Of a DNA stretch of 64,000 bases, positions 1 through 14,245 are shown in pieces. This DNA is from Serinus canaria. Lineage: Eukaryota > Chordata > Aves > Passeriformes > Fringillidae. Position numbers and translations under genes: made by a program. The notes beneath the pieces were generated by a model. The model saw only the letters and a list, made by a program, of their open reading frames with translations. It ran no database searches and was not told the origin of the DNA. Where the stretch lies: contig NC_066334.1 of NCBI RefSeq assembly GCF_022539315.1, positions 1,612,001 to 1,676,000 on the forward strand, in the 5' to 3' direction. Position 1 is the first letter of the stretch. Every line of letters starts with the position of its first letter.

Positions 1-825
1 TCATTCCCTTCCCACTAATTACCCCGAGCACCAAACTCTAATTAATGGAGGCAGAGCTCTGTGGGCTCCCCTCCATTCCCACCCTTCTTTCCCAGATATC
101 CCAGGAATCCCTCGCAGCACCAGGGAACGGTGCCTGGCCCTGGTCTGACCCCAGATCCCCCAAACCCCGTTGCAGTTCCCAAATTCCCGTGTTCCAAGCC
201 CGGGCCAACCCTGCTCCGCTTCCCTTCCCACTGCACGGAGCCAGATTGGAGTCTCCAAGGATTTCCCCTCCCTCTCCTGCTTCCCTGTCGTTTTCCTAAG
301 CTCCAGTGGGAAAAGAAAGAATTTTCCCAGTTCCCATCCTGGAACCGACCTCACAAATCCGGGATCTGGTGCAACCCCGGAGACGCCGGCAGCAGGACCC
401 GAGGAACAGCTCCGGGTGTTCCCAGCCTCATTCCGAGCGGATTCTCCCACCCCCCTCTCCTGCCAAGGCTGTGTCAGGAGCTCTCCAGGGGCAGGGCCGT
501 GCTCGCACCTGTTCCCGGGAACATCACACCTTGGGAGGTGTTGGGATTGTTGGATGTTAATTAACGCCTCAGCCTGTGGGATGGGCTCCTGTTCATCCTG
601 GGAAAAATTCCCTTTGCTTCTCCCGGGAATGCTGAAATCAGAGCCATTCCAGCAGCTGAGGGGTTCCCAGCAGGAGCAAAGGGTCGTCCCTGTCTGTCCC
701 TCATTCTTGGGGAATCCAGGGGAATTGCTGGAATTGCGGGTGCTGGCTGCAGAGTGGGGCTTCTCCATGGGGTTTCACCCATGGGATGAGGCTCCTCAGC
801 CTTGGAGCGCACCGATCCCAATGGG
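1..825. other. IGSF21: IGSF21 intron 2, non-repetitive part at window edge
   Basis: Non-coding on the reading adopted here: it lies downstream of the exon 2 splice donor on the minus strand. I searched both strands for the next IGSF21 exon (rest of the first Ig domain) and saw none, so that exon lies beyond the left edge. The long open frames here have no recognisable domain and reflect GC-rich composition. Confidence 0.7.
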
Positions 826-1720
826 TTCACCCACCCAGGGGTTATGGATCCATCCCAGGGGTTACAGATCCATCCCAGGGGTTATAGCTGTATCCTGTGG
901 GTTATGGATCCATCCCAGGGGTTACAGATCCATCCCAGGGGTTATAGCTGTATCCTGTGGGTTATGGATCCATCCCAGGGGTTACAGATCCATCCCAGGA
1001 GTTATAGCTGTATTCTGTGGGTTATGGATCCATCCCAGGTCTTACGGATCCATCCCAGGGGTTATAGCTGTATCCTGTGGGTTATGGATCCATCCCAGGG
1101 GTTACGGATCCATCCCACAGGTTATGGATCCATCCCAGGTCTTACGGATCCATCCCACAGGTTATGGATCTACCCCAGGGGTTGTGGATCCATCCCAGGT
1201 GTTATGGATCCATCCCAGGGGTAATGGATACATCCCAGGGGTTATGGATCCATCCCAGGGGTTATAGATGTATCCCTGTGGGTTATGGATCTATCCTGTG
1301 GGTTACGGATCCATCCCAGGGGTTATAGATGTACCCTGTGGGTTATGGGTCTATCCCACAGGTTATGGATAGATTCCCGGGGTCACAGATCCATTCCATG
1401 AGTTATGGATCCATCCCATAAGTTATGGATCCATCCCAGGGATTACAGAATTTACAGGGGTTTTGGATCGATCCCACAGGTTACAGATCCATCCCGTAGG
1501 TTATGGATGCATCTCAGGGGTTACAGATCCATCCCAGGGTTATGGATCCATCTCAGGAGTTATGGAACTGTTACAGGGGTTATGGATCCATCCCAGGGAT
1601 TACAGCACTGTCTCAGGGGTTATGGATCCATCCCATGGGTTATGGATCCATCCCAGGGATTACAGCACTGTCTCAGGGGTTATGGATCCATCCCACAGGA
1701 TCCATCCCGGGGGTTATTCC
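826..1720. repeat. 20-bp minisatellite with 60-bp higher-order unit
   Basis: About 45 copies of a 20-bp unit containing TTATGGATCCATCCCAG. From 841 to about 1140 the copies are organised as a 60-bp trimer (TTATGGATCC, TTACAGATCC, TTATAGCTGT variants) repeated five times; after that the order decays. BamHI-type GGATCC sites recur in most units. It lies in IGSF21 intron 2. Because 60 is divisible by 3 the array stays open in several frames on both strands, which is not evidence of coding. Confidence 0.95.
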
Positions 1721-2927
1721 CAGCTCCAATCCCCACCAAAGCGCTGCCATTGACTTTTCCTCCTCTCTCCCCCTTTTCCCTGCCCCTTCCCGCCCCTGGA
1801 GCAGCTCAGATCCCTCAGAGTCCAGGAGCTCCCTCTGCTCCCTGTCCAATAAACCATGGGAATGAGGAGTCGGGCGTGGCCCCAATCCAGCGCTCCACAG
1901 CCACATTCCCATGATTTACAGGAGGAATAAACGGAACCCCACGGCTCCAGAGGCTCCGCCCGGCTCTCCCAGATCCATCCATCACCTCCAACACCCCGGA
2001 GCTGCCACCGGAGCTTTGGAAAGCTGCAAAAGTCCGGGAGTGAGGCAAGACAGGGAGAAAAACGGGATAAAAACCCTTAAAATCCGGAAGGAATTGGGCA
2101 AATCCTGAGACACTCCATGAAAAACCCAAGTTCCCAAACCTGGAAAACTCCCTGGGAAAGGAGCAAGAGGGAAGGAAGGGTAAAACCCCTGGAAGAAAGG
2201 GGGGATTTGTGGGGATGAAAATCAGAGCTGGGATATTTCTGCCCTTCCCTTTGCCTCCGAGGTTTGCCCCGAGCAGCAGCCGCTCCCACACCCCTGCTCG
2301 CAGGGGGGATTATGCAAATCCAGCTCCCGGGAAAGTGGGTTAATCCAATATTACCCGGTGGAAAAGGGAAGGAAAAACCTGGTGGAGACGGCGGAGCCAG
2401 CAGAAAAAAATTCCTCCCTAAAAAAAGAGGGAGGTGAAGGCAATTCCCAGCTGGGATTTTGGATTCGGGACAGGTCTGGGGTTCTGTTCCCTGCCTGTCC
2501 CGCATTTAGGGGTCCATCCATAAATAATTAAAGGAAAATCCATCTCAGATTCCGTGGAGATGCTCCTGTGCACACACCACATTCCAAGAGCCGGATTTGC
2601 ACCCATCCTTTCCCTGTTCATAAACCTGGGATTGGAGGAAAGCATTAGGGAAGGGCAGCTCTTTCTTCAGGGAGCAGGAACAGGATGGGAAATCCAAGGA
2701 GAAATATTCCCAGCTGCTCCATCTGATGCCACCGGCCCCACTCGCCCCCTCTTTGCCTCCTCCAGTTTTCCCTGGAAAACTTCAGGCTCTCTTGGGTAAA
2801 ACCATTTGTGGTTGGCAGCTTATCCCAAATTTCCCTGGAGAAAGCTCAGGATTGGTGAACTTGAGGCTGGATCAAGGCTCAGGAATGATGATCCAGGGGC
2901 AGCTCCAGCCTCCAAATCCTTCCATTC
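1721..2927. other. IGSF21: IGSF21 intron 2, unique sequence
   Basis: No exon, RNA gene or clear mobile element recognised. A single octamer motif ATGCAAAT is at 2312-2319, next to a short AT-rich patch; a lone motif of this length is weak evidence of function. Confidence 0.6.
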
Positions 2928-3240
2928 CCAAATAAAACCAGGCTCCAAATCCCCCTTTTCCCAAAGAAAACGAACATACAAATCTTTCCTTTCCCAAATA
3001 AAATCAGTCTCAAAATTCCCCTTTCCCAAATAAAACTGGCCCCCAAATTCACCTTTCCCAAATAAAACCAACATCCAAATCCTACCTTTTCCAAATAAAA
3101 TCAATATCCAAATCCTTCCTTTCCCAAATAAAACTGGCCTCCAAATTCCCTATTCCCAAATAAAACCAAGCTACAAATTCCCCCCTCTCCCAAATAAAGC
3201 CAGGCTCCAAATTCCCCCCTCTCCCGAATAAAACCAGCAG
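2928..3240. repeat. about 30-bp minisatellite rich in AATAAA
   Basis: About ten imperfect copies of a unit of roughly 30 bp beginning CCCAAATAAAACC and ending in a pyrimidine stretch. Each copy carries AATAAA on the plus strand. The host gene IGSF21 is transcribed from the minus strand, so these are not sense polyadenylation signals for it. Confidence 0.9.
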
Positions 3241-5431
<2,191 letters not shown>

Positions 5432-5678
5432 AGCTCTGCCTGCCCACGGAGCCCCGGGTGGGATCGCAGCTCTGCCTGCCCACGGAGCCCCGGGTGGGAT
5501 CGCAGCTCTGCCTGCCCACGGAGCCCCGGGTGGGATCGCAGCTCTGCCTGCCCACGGAGCCCCGGGTGGGATCGCAGCTCTGCCTGCCCACGGAGCCCCC
5601 GGTGGGATCGCAGCTCTGCCTGCCCACGGAGCCCCGGGTGGGATCGCAGCTCTGCCTGCCCACGGATCCATGGGAGAT
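5432..5678. repeat. 36-bp GC-rich minisatellite, about 7 copies
   Basis: Exact 36-bp periodicity: GCCTGCCCACGGA recurs at 5438, 5474, 5510 and so on to 5654. Each unit contains GCCCCGGGTGGG and CpG dinucleotides, and the copies are nearly identical, suggesting recent expansion. A 36-bp unit encodes 12 codons, so several frames stay open; no splice-site context or homology supports coding. Confidence 0.95.
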
Positions 5679-5709
5679 TAAAGGAGGGAGGAACTGGCAG
5701 AGCTGGAGC

Positions 5710-5985
5710 AAAGACTGGATTTTCACTCCTGTCTGTGGGATGTGGAGATCCAGGAGTTCCCAGCTCAGCATTTCTGGATGTTTTCTATCCCTTTTCCCAC
5801 ATTGTTCCCTTCCAGACCTGTGCACTTCCATGCAAAACCATCCCCATGGCAGTCCAGAGCAGAGATTGGATTTTCCCCACGTCCATGGGATCCAGGAGTT
5901 CCCAGCTCAGCATTTCTGGATGGTTTCCATCCCTCTTCCCACGTTATTCCCTTCCAGAAATGTGCACTTCCACGGGACAGGGATC
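5710..5985. repeat. Two-copy direct repeat, 142-bp period
   Basis: The segment with CCAGGAGTTCCCAGCTCAGC starts near 5750 and again near 5892. The flanking text (GATTGGATTTTC before, GTGCACTTCCA after) is also duplicated with scattered substitutions. Confidence 0.85.
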
Positions 5986-7454
5986 CATCCCCACCCCAGC
6001 CCAGCCAAGGCTTTTGGTGGTGTTTGGACCTTTCCCTGATTTTTGGTGGATTTTTAAAGCCAAAAAGAACCAAGTTTGGCCCCAGCCACTCCCATGCAGC
6101 AAATCCACCCATCCAAGCATTTTTCCAAGGAAATCCCCCTCCAAACCCACCCCTGACCTGCATCTTCTGGGTGGCCAAAAAAAACCCCACAAAACTGGAA
6201 TTTTCCCCCTCTCTGCTTCCTCCATGTCCTGGAAAACCACTTGGAGCTGGCACTGGAGGCAGCTTCCACCCATATTCCTGGGAATTCTGGCTTGGCTGGG
6301 CCTTAAATCCAGACATTTGGTCCATAAAAACACCACGGTGGAACCACAGGATGCTCCCAAGCTTCTCCTGCACGGAAGCTCTGGAGCCCCAGGATTTATT
6401 GCTCTGGTGCTGTGGGATCAGGATCCCACAGAGAGCTGATTCCAGAGCCCTGACTGGGCCTGGAAAAGGCAGGAAGGGGAAAATTCAAACACTCCGAGGG
6501 CACTCCTGCCCGAATCCAGAGCAAAACCAGCCCAGAAGTTGTGGAAAAGAGAGAGAGGAGAGGGAGAGGGAAGCAGATGCCGAGTCCTCACAGCAGCCGG
6601 CCAAGGATGCGCAGAGGGGAGGGGGAAAATGGGAAAACAAAGGAAAATAAAGCAGGAATCCAGATGGAGCCGTCCAGACCCCGCTGCTCGGCTGCGGCTG
6701 ACGCGCGAATCCCATCCCTCATCCTCCCCTTCCCTTCGCCTCCCCACAGGGAACAACTGCCAGGTGCCAGCGCTGCTCCGGAGCCTCCCTCGGCTCCCTT
6801 TTTTTGGGATTTACTGAGGAGAACAAAGCGGCTGTGACGGGAACGGCTGGGTGGGAAGAACTCTTCCAAAAGGAAGAGCCCATCCCAAATTTCTGTCATC
6901 GCTGGCGGTACCAGCGTCCCTTTATCAGCGTCCCCTTCTCAGCCTCGCTCCGCTTCCCCTTTGCTCTTTTCAATCCGAGATTTTCCAGAGAATGCCGGGC
7001 CCGGCCTCCCCCGGATCGGATTCAGCCCACTGGAAATTCATCCCTCTGATTAGATGGCAGCCCTGGGGAGGGGAGGATATTTTTGTTGGCAATCGCTGGG
7101 AATTCTGGCACCGTCCGGTTTAAGGGGGATTAAAAAAAAGGGAAAAGGAAGGGAGGGGGAGGAGAGGGGGAAGGGAGGGATAAAGGAAATGTCCTTTGAA
7201 ATCGGGAGTGACGCCTTCCTAAAGGAGAGCGTCGGAACAAGCTCGGTGCTTCCAATTACAAAAGGGCTCCCAGGGATGAGGCAGGAATTGCTCCAGCCCT
7301 GGAAGTGCTGGATGCTGGATTGGATGCTGGATAAAAACCCCATTTCCAGCCCTTTCCAGCATTCCCTGGGGATTTCTGCCCACAAATGCAGCCGGACATT
7401 CCATGGGATTGGCCAGGGGTGAAGTGCAAGAGGCTGGAATCCCTCTGAGGTTCC
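5986..7454. other. IGSF21: IGSF21 intron 1, unique sequence
   Basis: No gene recognised. There is a purine-rich stretch at about 7127-7190 and GC-rich sequence around 6540-7050. Open frames lack domains. Confidence 0.6.
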
Positions 7455-7664
7455 TGGGATGGGATGGGATGGGATGGGATGGGATGGGATGGGATGGGAT
7501 GGGATGGGATGGGATGGGATGGGATGGGATGGGATGGGATGGGATGGGATGGGATGGGATGGGATGGGATGGGATGGGATGGGATGGGATGGGATGGGAT
7601 GGGATGGGATGGGATGGGATGGGATGGGATGGGATGGGATGGGGTGGGGTGGGATGGGATGGGA
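7455..7664. repeat. (GGGAT)n microsatellite, about 41 copies
   Basis: An almost uninterrupted pentanucleotide run, with only a couple of GGGGT variants near its right end. It produces MGWDG-type open frames on one strand and PSHPI-type frames on the other; these are shadows of the repeat. Confidence 0.98.
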
Positions 7665-7859
7665 ATGTCCCAAGGAAAGGCCTTGGAGTAATGGAGCCTT
7701 CCAAGGAATCCCAGCACCACATGGAGCCCCTTCCACATCTTCCCCGGGCACCTGATTCCTTCCATCCCACATGGAAATCCAAGATATATTTATGGAGATG
7801 GCCCAGAGCTCCTATTCTTGCATTTCTCATCTCCCAGTGCTTCCCAAAAATCTCAAAAT

Positions 7860-7980
7860 GGAATTCTGGAACTGGATTGGAAGGGACCTGGGCAGGGACT
7901 CCTCCCACTATCCCAGGTTGCTCCTATCCCTGTCCAAGCTTGGACAAATCCCAGGATGGAGCAGCCCCAGCTGAGGATGG
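7860..7980 (-). mobile_element. CR1 LINE 3'-end fragment
   Basis: The plus strand reads TTGGAAGGGACCT, then CCTCCCACTATCCCAGGTTG, then TCCAAGCTTGGACA and GGATGGAGCAGCC. This is the reverse complement of the familiar 3' untranslated region of bird CR1 elements, so the element lies on the minus strand. It is short, 5'-truncated and diverged. Confidence 0.8.
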
Positions 7981-9624
7981 ATTTTCCCCCTTTCCATGTC
8001 CCCAAAATCCAACCTGTCCCCATCCTTTTAGGAATGGTCCTTGGAAGCAGCAGTGGATCTGAGCCGAGTGGGAGCTCGGGGTGGAGCCAGAGGAGGGGAT
8101 TCTTGGGATCCAGTGGCTCCATCCCCCTCTGGAATGTCCCCAGCATCCTCGAGGAGCCAGTGACAACACAAACACTTCATCATTTTAATTAGCCAGTGAT
8201 TAACGGGGCTTATCCATAATTCCCTCCCATTCCTCCACCTCCCTTTTCCAAGGGATGGGATGGGAAAACCAGGTGGGAACAGGAAAACAGACACCAGCAC
8301 TCCCTTAACCAGCGGATATCCCGAAATTCCCAGGATTTAAGGAGAGCAGGAGACATTTTGCTTCTTTCGGGAGGATCAAAAGGGGTGCAAACCCCCCTGG
8401 AAAAATCTGGGAGTACTCCTGCAAATTCCCGACCGTGGAATGCCCACGGCCGTGGCGGATCCAGGAATGGCACCCCCGGATCCTCAAGAACTGGCGGCGC
8501 TTTGCAACATCTTGTCCATGAAAAATTCAGCAGCTCCAGTTGTTCCTGGGAATGCAGCAAATTCCTTCCCGCTCCCTTCCCGGCTCCGGCCATGCTTTAT
8601 TTATGACATTCCAGGACAATTTACAGTCGGAATATGATGCTGCCTCTCGTTGTTAACCCGGGAGGGCTCCAAGGGCAAAGAATTCCCAGCTGGCCCCATC
8701 CGGAGAGGTGGAATTTTGCTGAATCCGGAGCTTTTCCTCCTGGAAAGCTGTGGCAGGATTTTATTTCTCATTTAAATGGGAATGAGCGTCTGGCAGGGGT
8801 TTAACACCCACCAGGGAGTGGGACATGACAACCAGAGTCGGCGCCGCGCTTCCAAGGAAAACGGGCCTTTGGGAAGCGGGAAAAATGGACTGGGGGAGCC
8901 TCGTGCTGAGTTTTCCTTGGATATTCAGCTTTGCTTCCCAAAAATCCACCAGCTCAGTGCCAGCAGGGTTAAACCTCCCCAGCCCCCCACCACCTTTCCA
9001 AAAGTCATCCTGGCTTTTGGAAAACGGGCGTATTCCCTAAAATAAACCCGGGAAAGTTGGCGTCACCCCCAGGAGAGGAGGAGCCCGGCTGGCAGGAAGC
9101 AAATGGCATTAATCCCGGGAAAATGGGATATTAACGGGCCGAGCAGACAATTAAGAGCCAGTAATTAAAATTCCTCTTCCCTCACAAACATCTCATTAGG
9201 CGCAGCTTCCCTCCCTCATTTCCATAAGTGGGAGGGAACGATTCCGCAGCTGGATCTGGAATTATTCCTGAGGCGGGGCTGCTGGACCAAACCAGCTCCT
9301 AAATGTTTAGGGGTCAGGAGAAAATGCATGGAATGAGCAGGGGGACGTCCAGCCCATGCTTTGGGGCCATTTTTCTCCAATTAGTGGGATGCGGAACCTG
9401 CCGGATCCTATGGATGTGTCCCGAGCCTCTTTGTGATGGGAATCAATGGTTTGGATCAATCCTTTGGATCAATCCATGGATTGAGCGCGGCCCCTTCGGC
9501 CTCCCAGCCCCTTCCAAAGGAAGATGAAGTGAGGGAACCACTTCAAGCCGGCTCCAGGGGCCGTTTCCTGTCCATTCCAGGGGCAAACCTTGTGGGAATT
9601 ACAGAATGATGGAATTTTATGGAT
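7981..9624. other. IGSF21: IGSF21 intron 1, unique sequence with AT-rich patch
   Basis: No gene recognised. 9100-9230 is a repeat-free stretch with several ATTA/TTAA motifs (for example AGTAATTAAAATTCC near 9160), unlike the surrounding GC-rich text; it may be a conserved non-coding element but nothing here proves it. Confidence 0.5.
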
Positions 9625-9782
9625 CAATTCAGCCTGGAGAAGCTGAGGCTGCTCCATCCCTGGAAGTGTCCAAGGCCTGGTTGGGCTTGGAGCCGCCTGG
9701 GGTAGGGGAAGGTGTCCCTGTCCGTGGCAGGGACTGGGATGGGATTTAAGGTCCCTCCAATCCAACCCATTCCATGATTCCC
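9625..9782 (+). mobile_element. CR1 LINE 3'-end fragment
   Basis: Reads CCTGGAAGTGTCCAAGGCC, then GGAAGGTGTCCCTG, GGCAGGGACTGG and AAGGTCCCTCCAATCCAACC, ending CCATTCCATGATTCC. This order matches the 3' terminus of avian CR1 in sense orientation, including the characteristic terminal short repeat. Confidence 0.88.
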
Positions 9783-11021
9783 CCTTTTTATAAAATACGG
9801 ATAAAACCGACTCCTGAACCCAGCTTCCAAGGATTTCAACACCTAAATCCCATCAAGATGGAACTTTTAACCACTGTCCAGCGTCCCTTTTTTCCCTAAA
9901 TCCCAGATTTCTCCTAAGCAAAATATCCCAAATAAAAGATATCCCAAAATATCCCAGTCCAAAGAAAAAGGATGAATTCCCAATTTGCTCTGTGCCGTGC
10001 TTCCCAATGTCCTTGTGTCCATGGGAAGTATCTCCAGCACCAGCTGAGGGCTTCCCAAGGATTGATGCGGATGGATCTTCAGGAAAAATCCATTTTGGGG
10101 GCTGGTTTTCTCCTCATGATGAGCTCCGGAGTCACTTTTGTGTTCTGGAGGGGTGAGGCTGGCTCTCGTCAGCTCCGAGATTCCAGTGGCTCCAGAGGCA
10201 GCGGAAAACTGAGGAATCAGATCCAAATGGATCCTGCTGGGCTAAAAACATTCCGAACATTCCAGCTCCATGGGATTTTCATCCCCATCAGCACAACCTC
10301 CGCCCAGTAAAGGATTTCAGATGGAAGGGGAGAGTTTGGGGACCTTGGGAGTGGAAAGACCACAGGAAATTTGGGATTTGGGAGCCTCCCGGTGGCGCTG
10401 TGTCCCATCTCTCCAACTCCAATATCCGTCCTCTTCCCATCTCCTCCTTCCCACATTTCCATTTTCCCTGTCCAGTTTCCTTCCCACAACGACTCAAGTC
10501 CAGCTCTCTCCATGCCCAGTAAATCCCAGGAAAACCCCATCATTTTCCACCTTTGCCACGGCCTCCCGACAAACAAATCCGGGTGGGATTGAGCCGTCGG
10601 AATCGGCCCTGTGGCTTGGGCACGGGCTGGAATAAATCCTCGAACGTCTTCATCCGGCTTTTCCCAAGCTCCTCGGAGCTGTTCCGGCTCATTGGAGCAC
10701 GGGATGAGAGAGCCCATTCCCGGCTCGGCTTCGGCTCGCGGCGTCGATTTCGTGCTTGTTCGACATCTCCGGCACAAATCCCCAAGGAATGCGGCATTCC
10801 AGGAAAAAGATGGATGTTTGGAGGGAAAACCGTGACGGCTTTGGCTAGAGGGAGACCAGGCCCTGCTACAAACTCCCGGAACGGCTTTGGAATCATCGTT
10901 TGGATGTTAAGGGGGTCCCTCATCCCAAAAATCCAGGGATTTCCTGGATGCTCAGAGATGAAATTCCATGGTGGATCTAAGGGCTGCATCCCGCCCATCC
11001 CGGGAGATAAATCCAGTGGCT
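9783..11021. other. IGSF21: IGSF21 intron 1, unique sequence
   Basis: Nothing recognised beyond composition-driven open frames; mild CpG richness at about 10570-10780. Confidence 0.6.
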
Positions 11022-11280
11022 ACAAAACCAGGGATGCTGGGAAAGTGAGAATTCCAGGATGAACACAGGAAAAGCACCGTTGGAGGGAAGCGACAGCCAG
11101 CAGAAAATCAGGATCAGTTGGATTTGGGAAGTATGTCCCTGGGATAGATGGAACAAAACCAGGGATGCTGGAAAAGTGAGGATTTGGAGATGAACACAAG
11201 AACACAGGACTGGAGGGAAGCAACATCCATCAGAAAGCCAGGATCTGTCAGATTTGGGAAGTATGGAATGGAATGGATGG
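11022..11280. repeat. Two-copy direct repeat, 131-bp period
   Basis: ACAAAACCAGGGATGCTGG begins at about 11022 and 11153. Each copy continues through GGAGGGAAGC, CAGAAA and GATTTGGGAAGTATG. The copies are moderately diverged. Confidence 0.88.
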
Positions 11281-11814
11281 GAATGATCTTGTTTGGGACA
11301 AAATCCCAACACCCTCAAAACTGAATCCCCCTGGAAGAGAATCCCTCTCCATGAAAACACACCAAGAAGGATCCAAGACTCTCCCAAGGTTTTGGGAATC
11401 CCAAAACTCCTTAAATCACCTCCGGCAAGGCGCAGCCTGTGCAGAAAAGATGGATTTTCCCGGCCCACGCTTATCAGCGGGAATGTGGTGGCTGCATTGA
11501 TATTCCCACTGATTTATGGGATTTTATCCCCCTGCCCGCACAGCCTGGGAATGCAGGGCCGTAAATCACACAAGGAATATTTATCTCCTCATGGGAAGGA
11601 TGTTTAGGAGCATTTACCGAAGCGCTGGGAAGTTTTATTTATAACTTTCCCACCCCCCTCTTTCCACTTCCAACGTTTCCATAAAATCCCTCGGCCTCCC
11701 GGTGGTGCTGGAGGGGGGAATATTTTATCTCCACATCTTCATCCCTCTGATATTCCCATAAAATAAAACATGGGACATGCCACTGGAGCTCCCACAGCTG
11801 CTCAAAGTGGAGGC

Positions 11815-12110
11815 TTGGGATGGGTCATCGGGATTTTGGGAAATCCATGAGATGGGTGGTTGTCCTTGGATTTTGGGAAGAGCTTGGAAGAGGTTGCGGG
11901 GTTGGAATTTCAGGAAGAGCTTGGGATGGGTCATTGGGTTGGGATTTTGGGAAGAGCTTCTGGTGGGTCTTTGGGCTGGGGTTTTTGGAAGAGCTTGGGA
12001 TGGATCACTGAGTCAGGATTTTGGGAAGAGCCTGTGATGGGTCAATGGGTTTGGATTTTGGGAAGAGCTCTTGGGTTTTTGGATCAGGAATTTGGGAAGA
12101 GCCGGACATT
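11815..12110. repeat. about 40-bp minisatellite, 7 copies
   Basis: Imperfect repeats built from GATGGGTCATTGGG followed by GATTTTGGGAAGAGCTTGG, with unit length varying around 38-42 bp. Confidence 0.9.
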
Positions 12111-12447
12111 TGTCATCATTCCGCTGTCATTTCTCCTGTTCCATTAACCCCTCTTCCTCACTATCGAAGGATTTTTCCAGATTTTTCATTTCATTTGGAT
12201 CATTTTGGGTGCTTTCAGAGTCCAAAATGATGCCTCATCTCGGGAAAGGTGGGAAGGTGAATCCAGCAGAGCCAAATTCCCTCAAAAACCTGGCACCATC
12301 CCTAATCTGGAGCGATGGCTCTGCCGGCACCTCGTGGCCTCTTCCCAGATGTTGGAACAGCTGCCGGAGCCAAAACGGAGCCGAAAATTCCGCAGGGCCA
12401 GGCTGGGTCTGAGACGCCTCGTTTGATAAATGGAGATCGTGGCCCTC

Positions 12448-12473
12448 ATTTGCATCTATGCAAATATGCAAAT
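12448..12473. promoter_or_regulatory. Cluster of three octamer (POU-type) motifs
   Basis: ATTTGCAT at 12448-12455, then ATGCAAAT at 12458-12465 and 12466-12473, the last two directly abutting. The perfect octamer is the classic POU-domain (OCT) binding site. The cluster is in IGSF21 intron 1, in a non-repetitive AT-richer block (about 12420-12560) that also has a TTAATTAA near 12513. Enhancer function is inference. Confidence 0.4.
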
Positions 12474-13799
12474 CAGGGCTGATTCCCAGCTGCCAATCAA
12501 CTCCCCCTAAGTTAATTAAGGAAGAATCTCCCAAATCGGTCGCGCCCCAATTTTATTCCCATTCCATGGGGTGAAGCCAATGGATTTTGGGCAAACGAGG
12601 CCCGGCAGGTGGGAGGTGCCACCTCTCATCCCAAATTTTCCCTTTTCCCTGTAAAAGAACCCCATTCCCGCAGGATTTCCCCCACATCAGCTGGATTTTC
12701 CTGTTTTCAACCGGGAAGTGCTTCCACCCCCAGTCTGGGCTGCAGGGCAGGAATTCCCTCCTGCAGATAAATCCAGGAGGGAGTTCCTTCCTCCTTTTTC
12801 CAGCAGATCCCAATGACACCTGGGAACAGTTAAAAAAATCCCAATTTTCCCTTCTTTTCCCCCATTTTTTCCAGCTCCCCCCAGCTGCCCCATGGATCAC
12901 TCTCCAATCCATTTCCATGGATTTTCGTCTATCCCCAGCAAATCCCAAGCTCACCAGACAGGGATTTTTCCTACAATCCCAACTTTGCCAAGCGGGAGCG
13001 ACCAGTGACCACCAAATCCAATGGAATGCCTTCAGAATAACTCAGCATTCCCTAAAATCCTCCCATCAGAGCACGGTGCCTCCTCAACACCTGGATTAAC
13101 CTGGATTAACGCTCCAAGCCGGAATGTCCAGGTGTCCCAGGGCTAAAAATTCCCCCCGTTCTGCTTTTCCCTGGTTTTTAATCAAGCAGCTCCACGGAAA
13201 ACCCAGCAGGATCCGATCTCCGCGTGCAGATGTGGAATTAATCCTGAATTAAGTGTGGCAGGAGAAGGAGAGGCCTTATCCAAAAAAGATTGGAAATGGG
13301 ATTTTTCCTCACACCAGCAAATTCCCGGCTCTCCTTTTCCAGGGGCTCAGCTCTGCATCCCGACAAGGAAGAGATTCCTGCCAGCTGGATGCTCCTGGAG
13401 TTTCCCAGGAAGCTGCGCCCTCTGAATGCCACCCCTGGGCACCAGGATCATGGAAAACCTCACCTGGGATAAAGGATTTTATCCCCAGATGGTGTTGCCG
13501 TACAAAATCCATCCCGGGAATGCAATTCCAGAGTTAAAAAAGAGAATTGCTGCGGCTGGTGCTCCTTTTTAGAGTCCCAAACTGGAGCTGAGGGATTGGA
13601 AAATCAGGGAAAACATCCCAAACCCCTGGCAGAGCTCAGTCAGTGGCTTGGGAGGGATTTGCCGGCAGCAGCCGAGGATTTTCCCGCTGTTCCAGCTCCG
13701 TCGGGATGGGGATTATGGCACCAGCAGCCAATTCCGGGAAGCCATGGCTCAGGGTGTTAATCCCTGCTGGAGTTAATCCCAGCAGGAATAATTAACAGA
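12474..13799. other. IGSF21: IGSF21 intron 1, unique sequence
   Basis: No exon, RNA gene or repeat array recognised. Confidence 0.6.
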
Positions 13800-13990
13800 G
13801 CGGGAAGGAGCTGGGAGCTGCTCCCTGTTCCTGGAAGTGCTCAAATCCAAGTTGGAACAACGGCCTATGGAAAATGTCCCTGTCCATCCCAACCCAAAGC
13901 ATTCCAGGGTTCCAGGTCTTTCCGTGCCTCAGTTTCCCCACTTGGGAAGGGGAAAGCGAGGTCCTTTCCAGCTCATCCGAGATCCAGGAA
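13800..13990 (+). mobile_element. Probable CR1 LINE 3'-end remnant
   Basis: Contains GGAGCTGCTCCCTG, TTCCTGGAAGTGCTCAAATCC and AATGTCCCTGTCCATCCCAAC in the order seen at CR1 3' ends in sense orientation. It is clearly decayed, so confidence is moderate. Confidence 0.55.
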
Positions 13991-14019
13991 AATCCCATCC
14001 CGGAGTAACTGCAAGGTGC

Positions 14020-14245
14020 TATTAGAGATCCCAATAAATCCCATCCTGGAATACCAGCAGGGATTTATTAGAGATCCCCAAAAAGTTCTGGAATATTTTA
14101 TTCCAGATGTCAGGGGCTTTTAGAGATCCCAGGAAATCCCATCCCAGAGTAACAGCAAGGGGATAATTTGAGATCCCAGAAAGTCCTGGAATAACAGCAA
14201 GGGGATAATTGGAGATCCCAAAAAATCCCATCCTGGAAGAAGAGC
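14020..14245. repeat. about 45-bp imperfect minisatellite, 4-5 copies
   Basis: Repeats of TTAGAGATCCCA, then AAATCCCATCC, then GGAATAACAGCAAGGGG with length variation. Confidence 0.85.

Noticed and set aside
2928..3240. Cluster of AATAAA motifs as a gene terminator
   Set aside because: They are part of a tandem repeat on the strand opposite to IGSF21, with no gene ending there on the plus strand.
7403..8062. Plus-strand frame with tandem MGWDG peptide
   Set aside because: Translation of the (GGGAT)n microsatellite; all frames are open.
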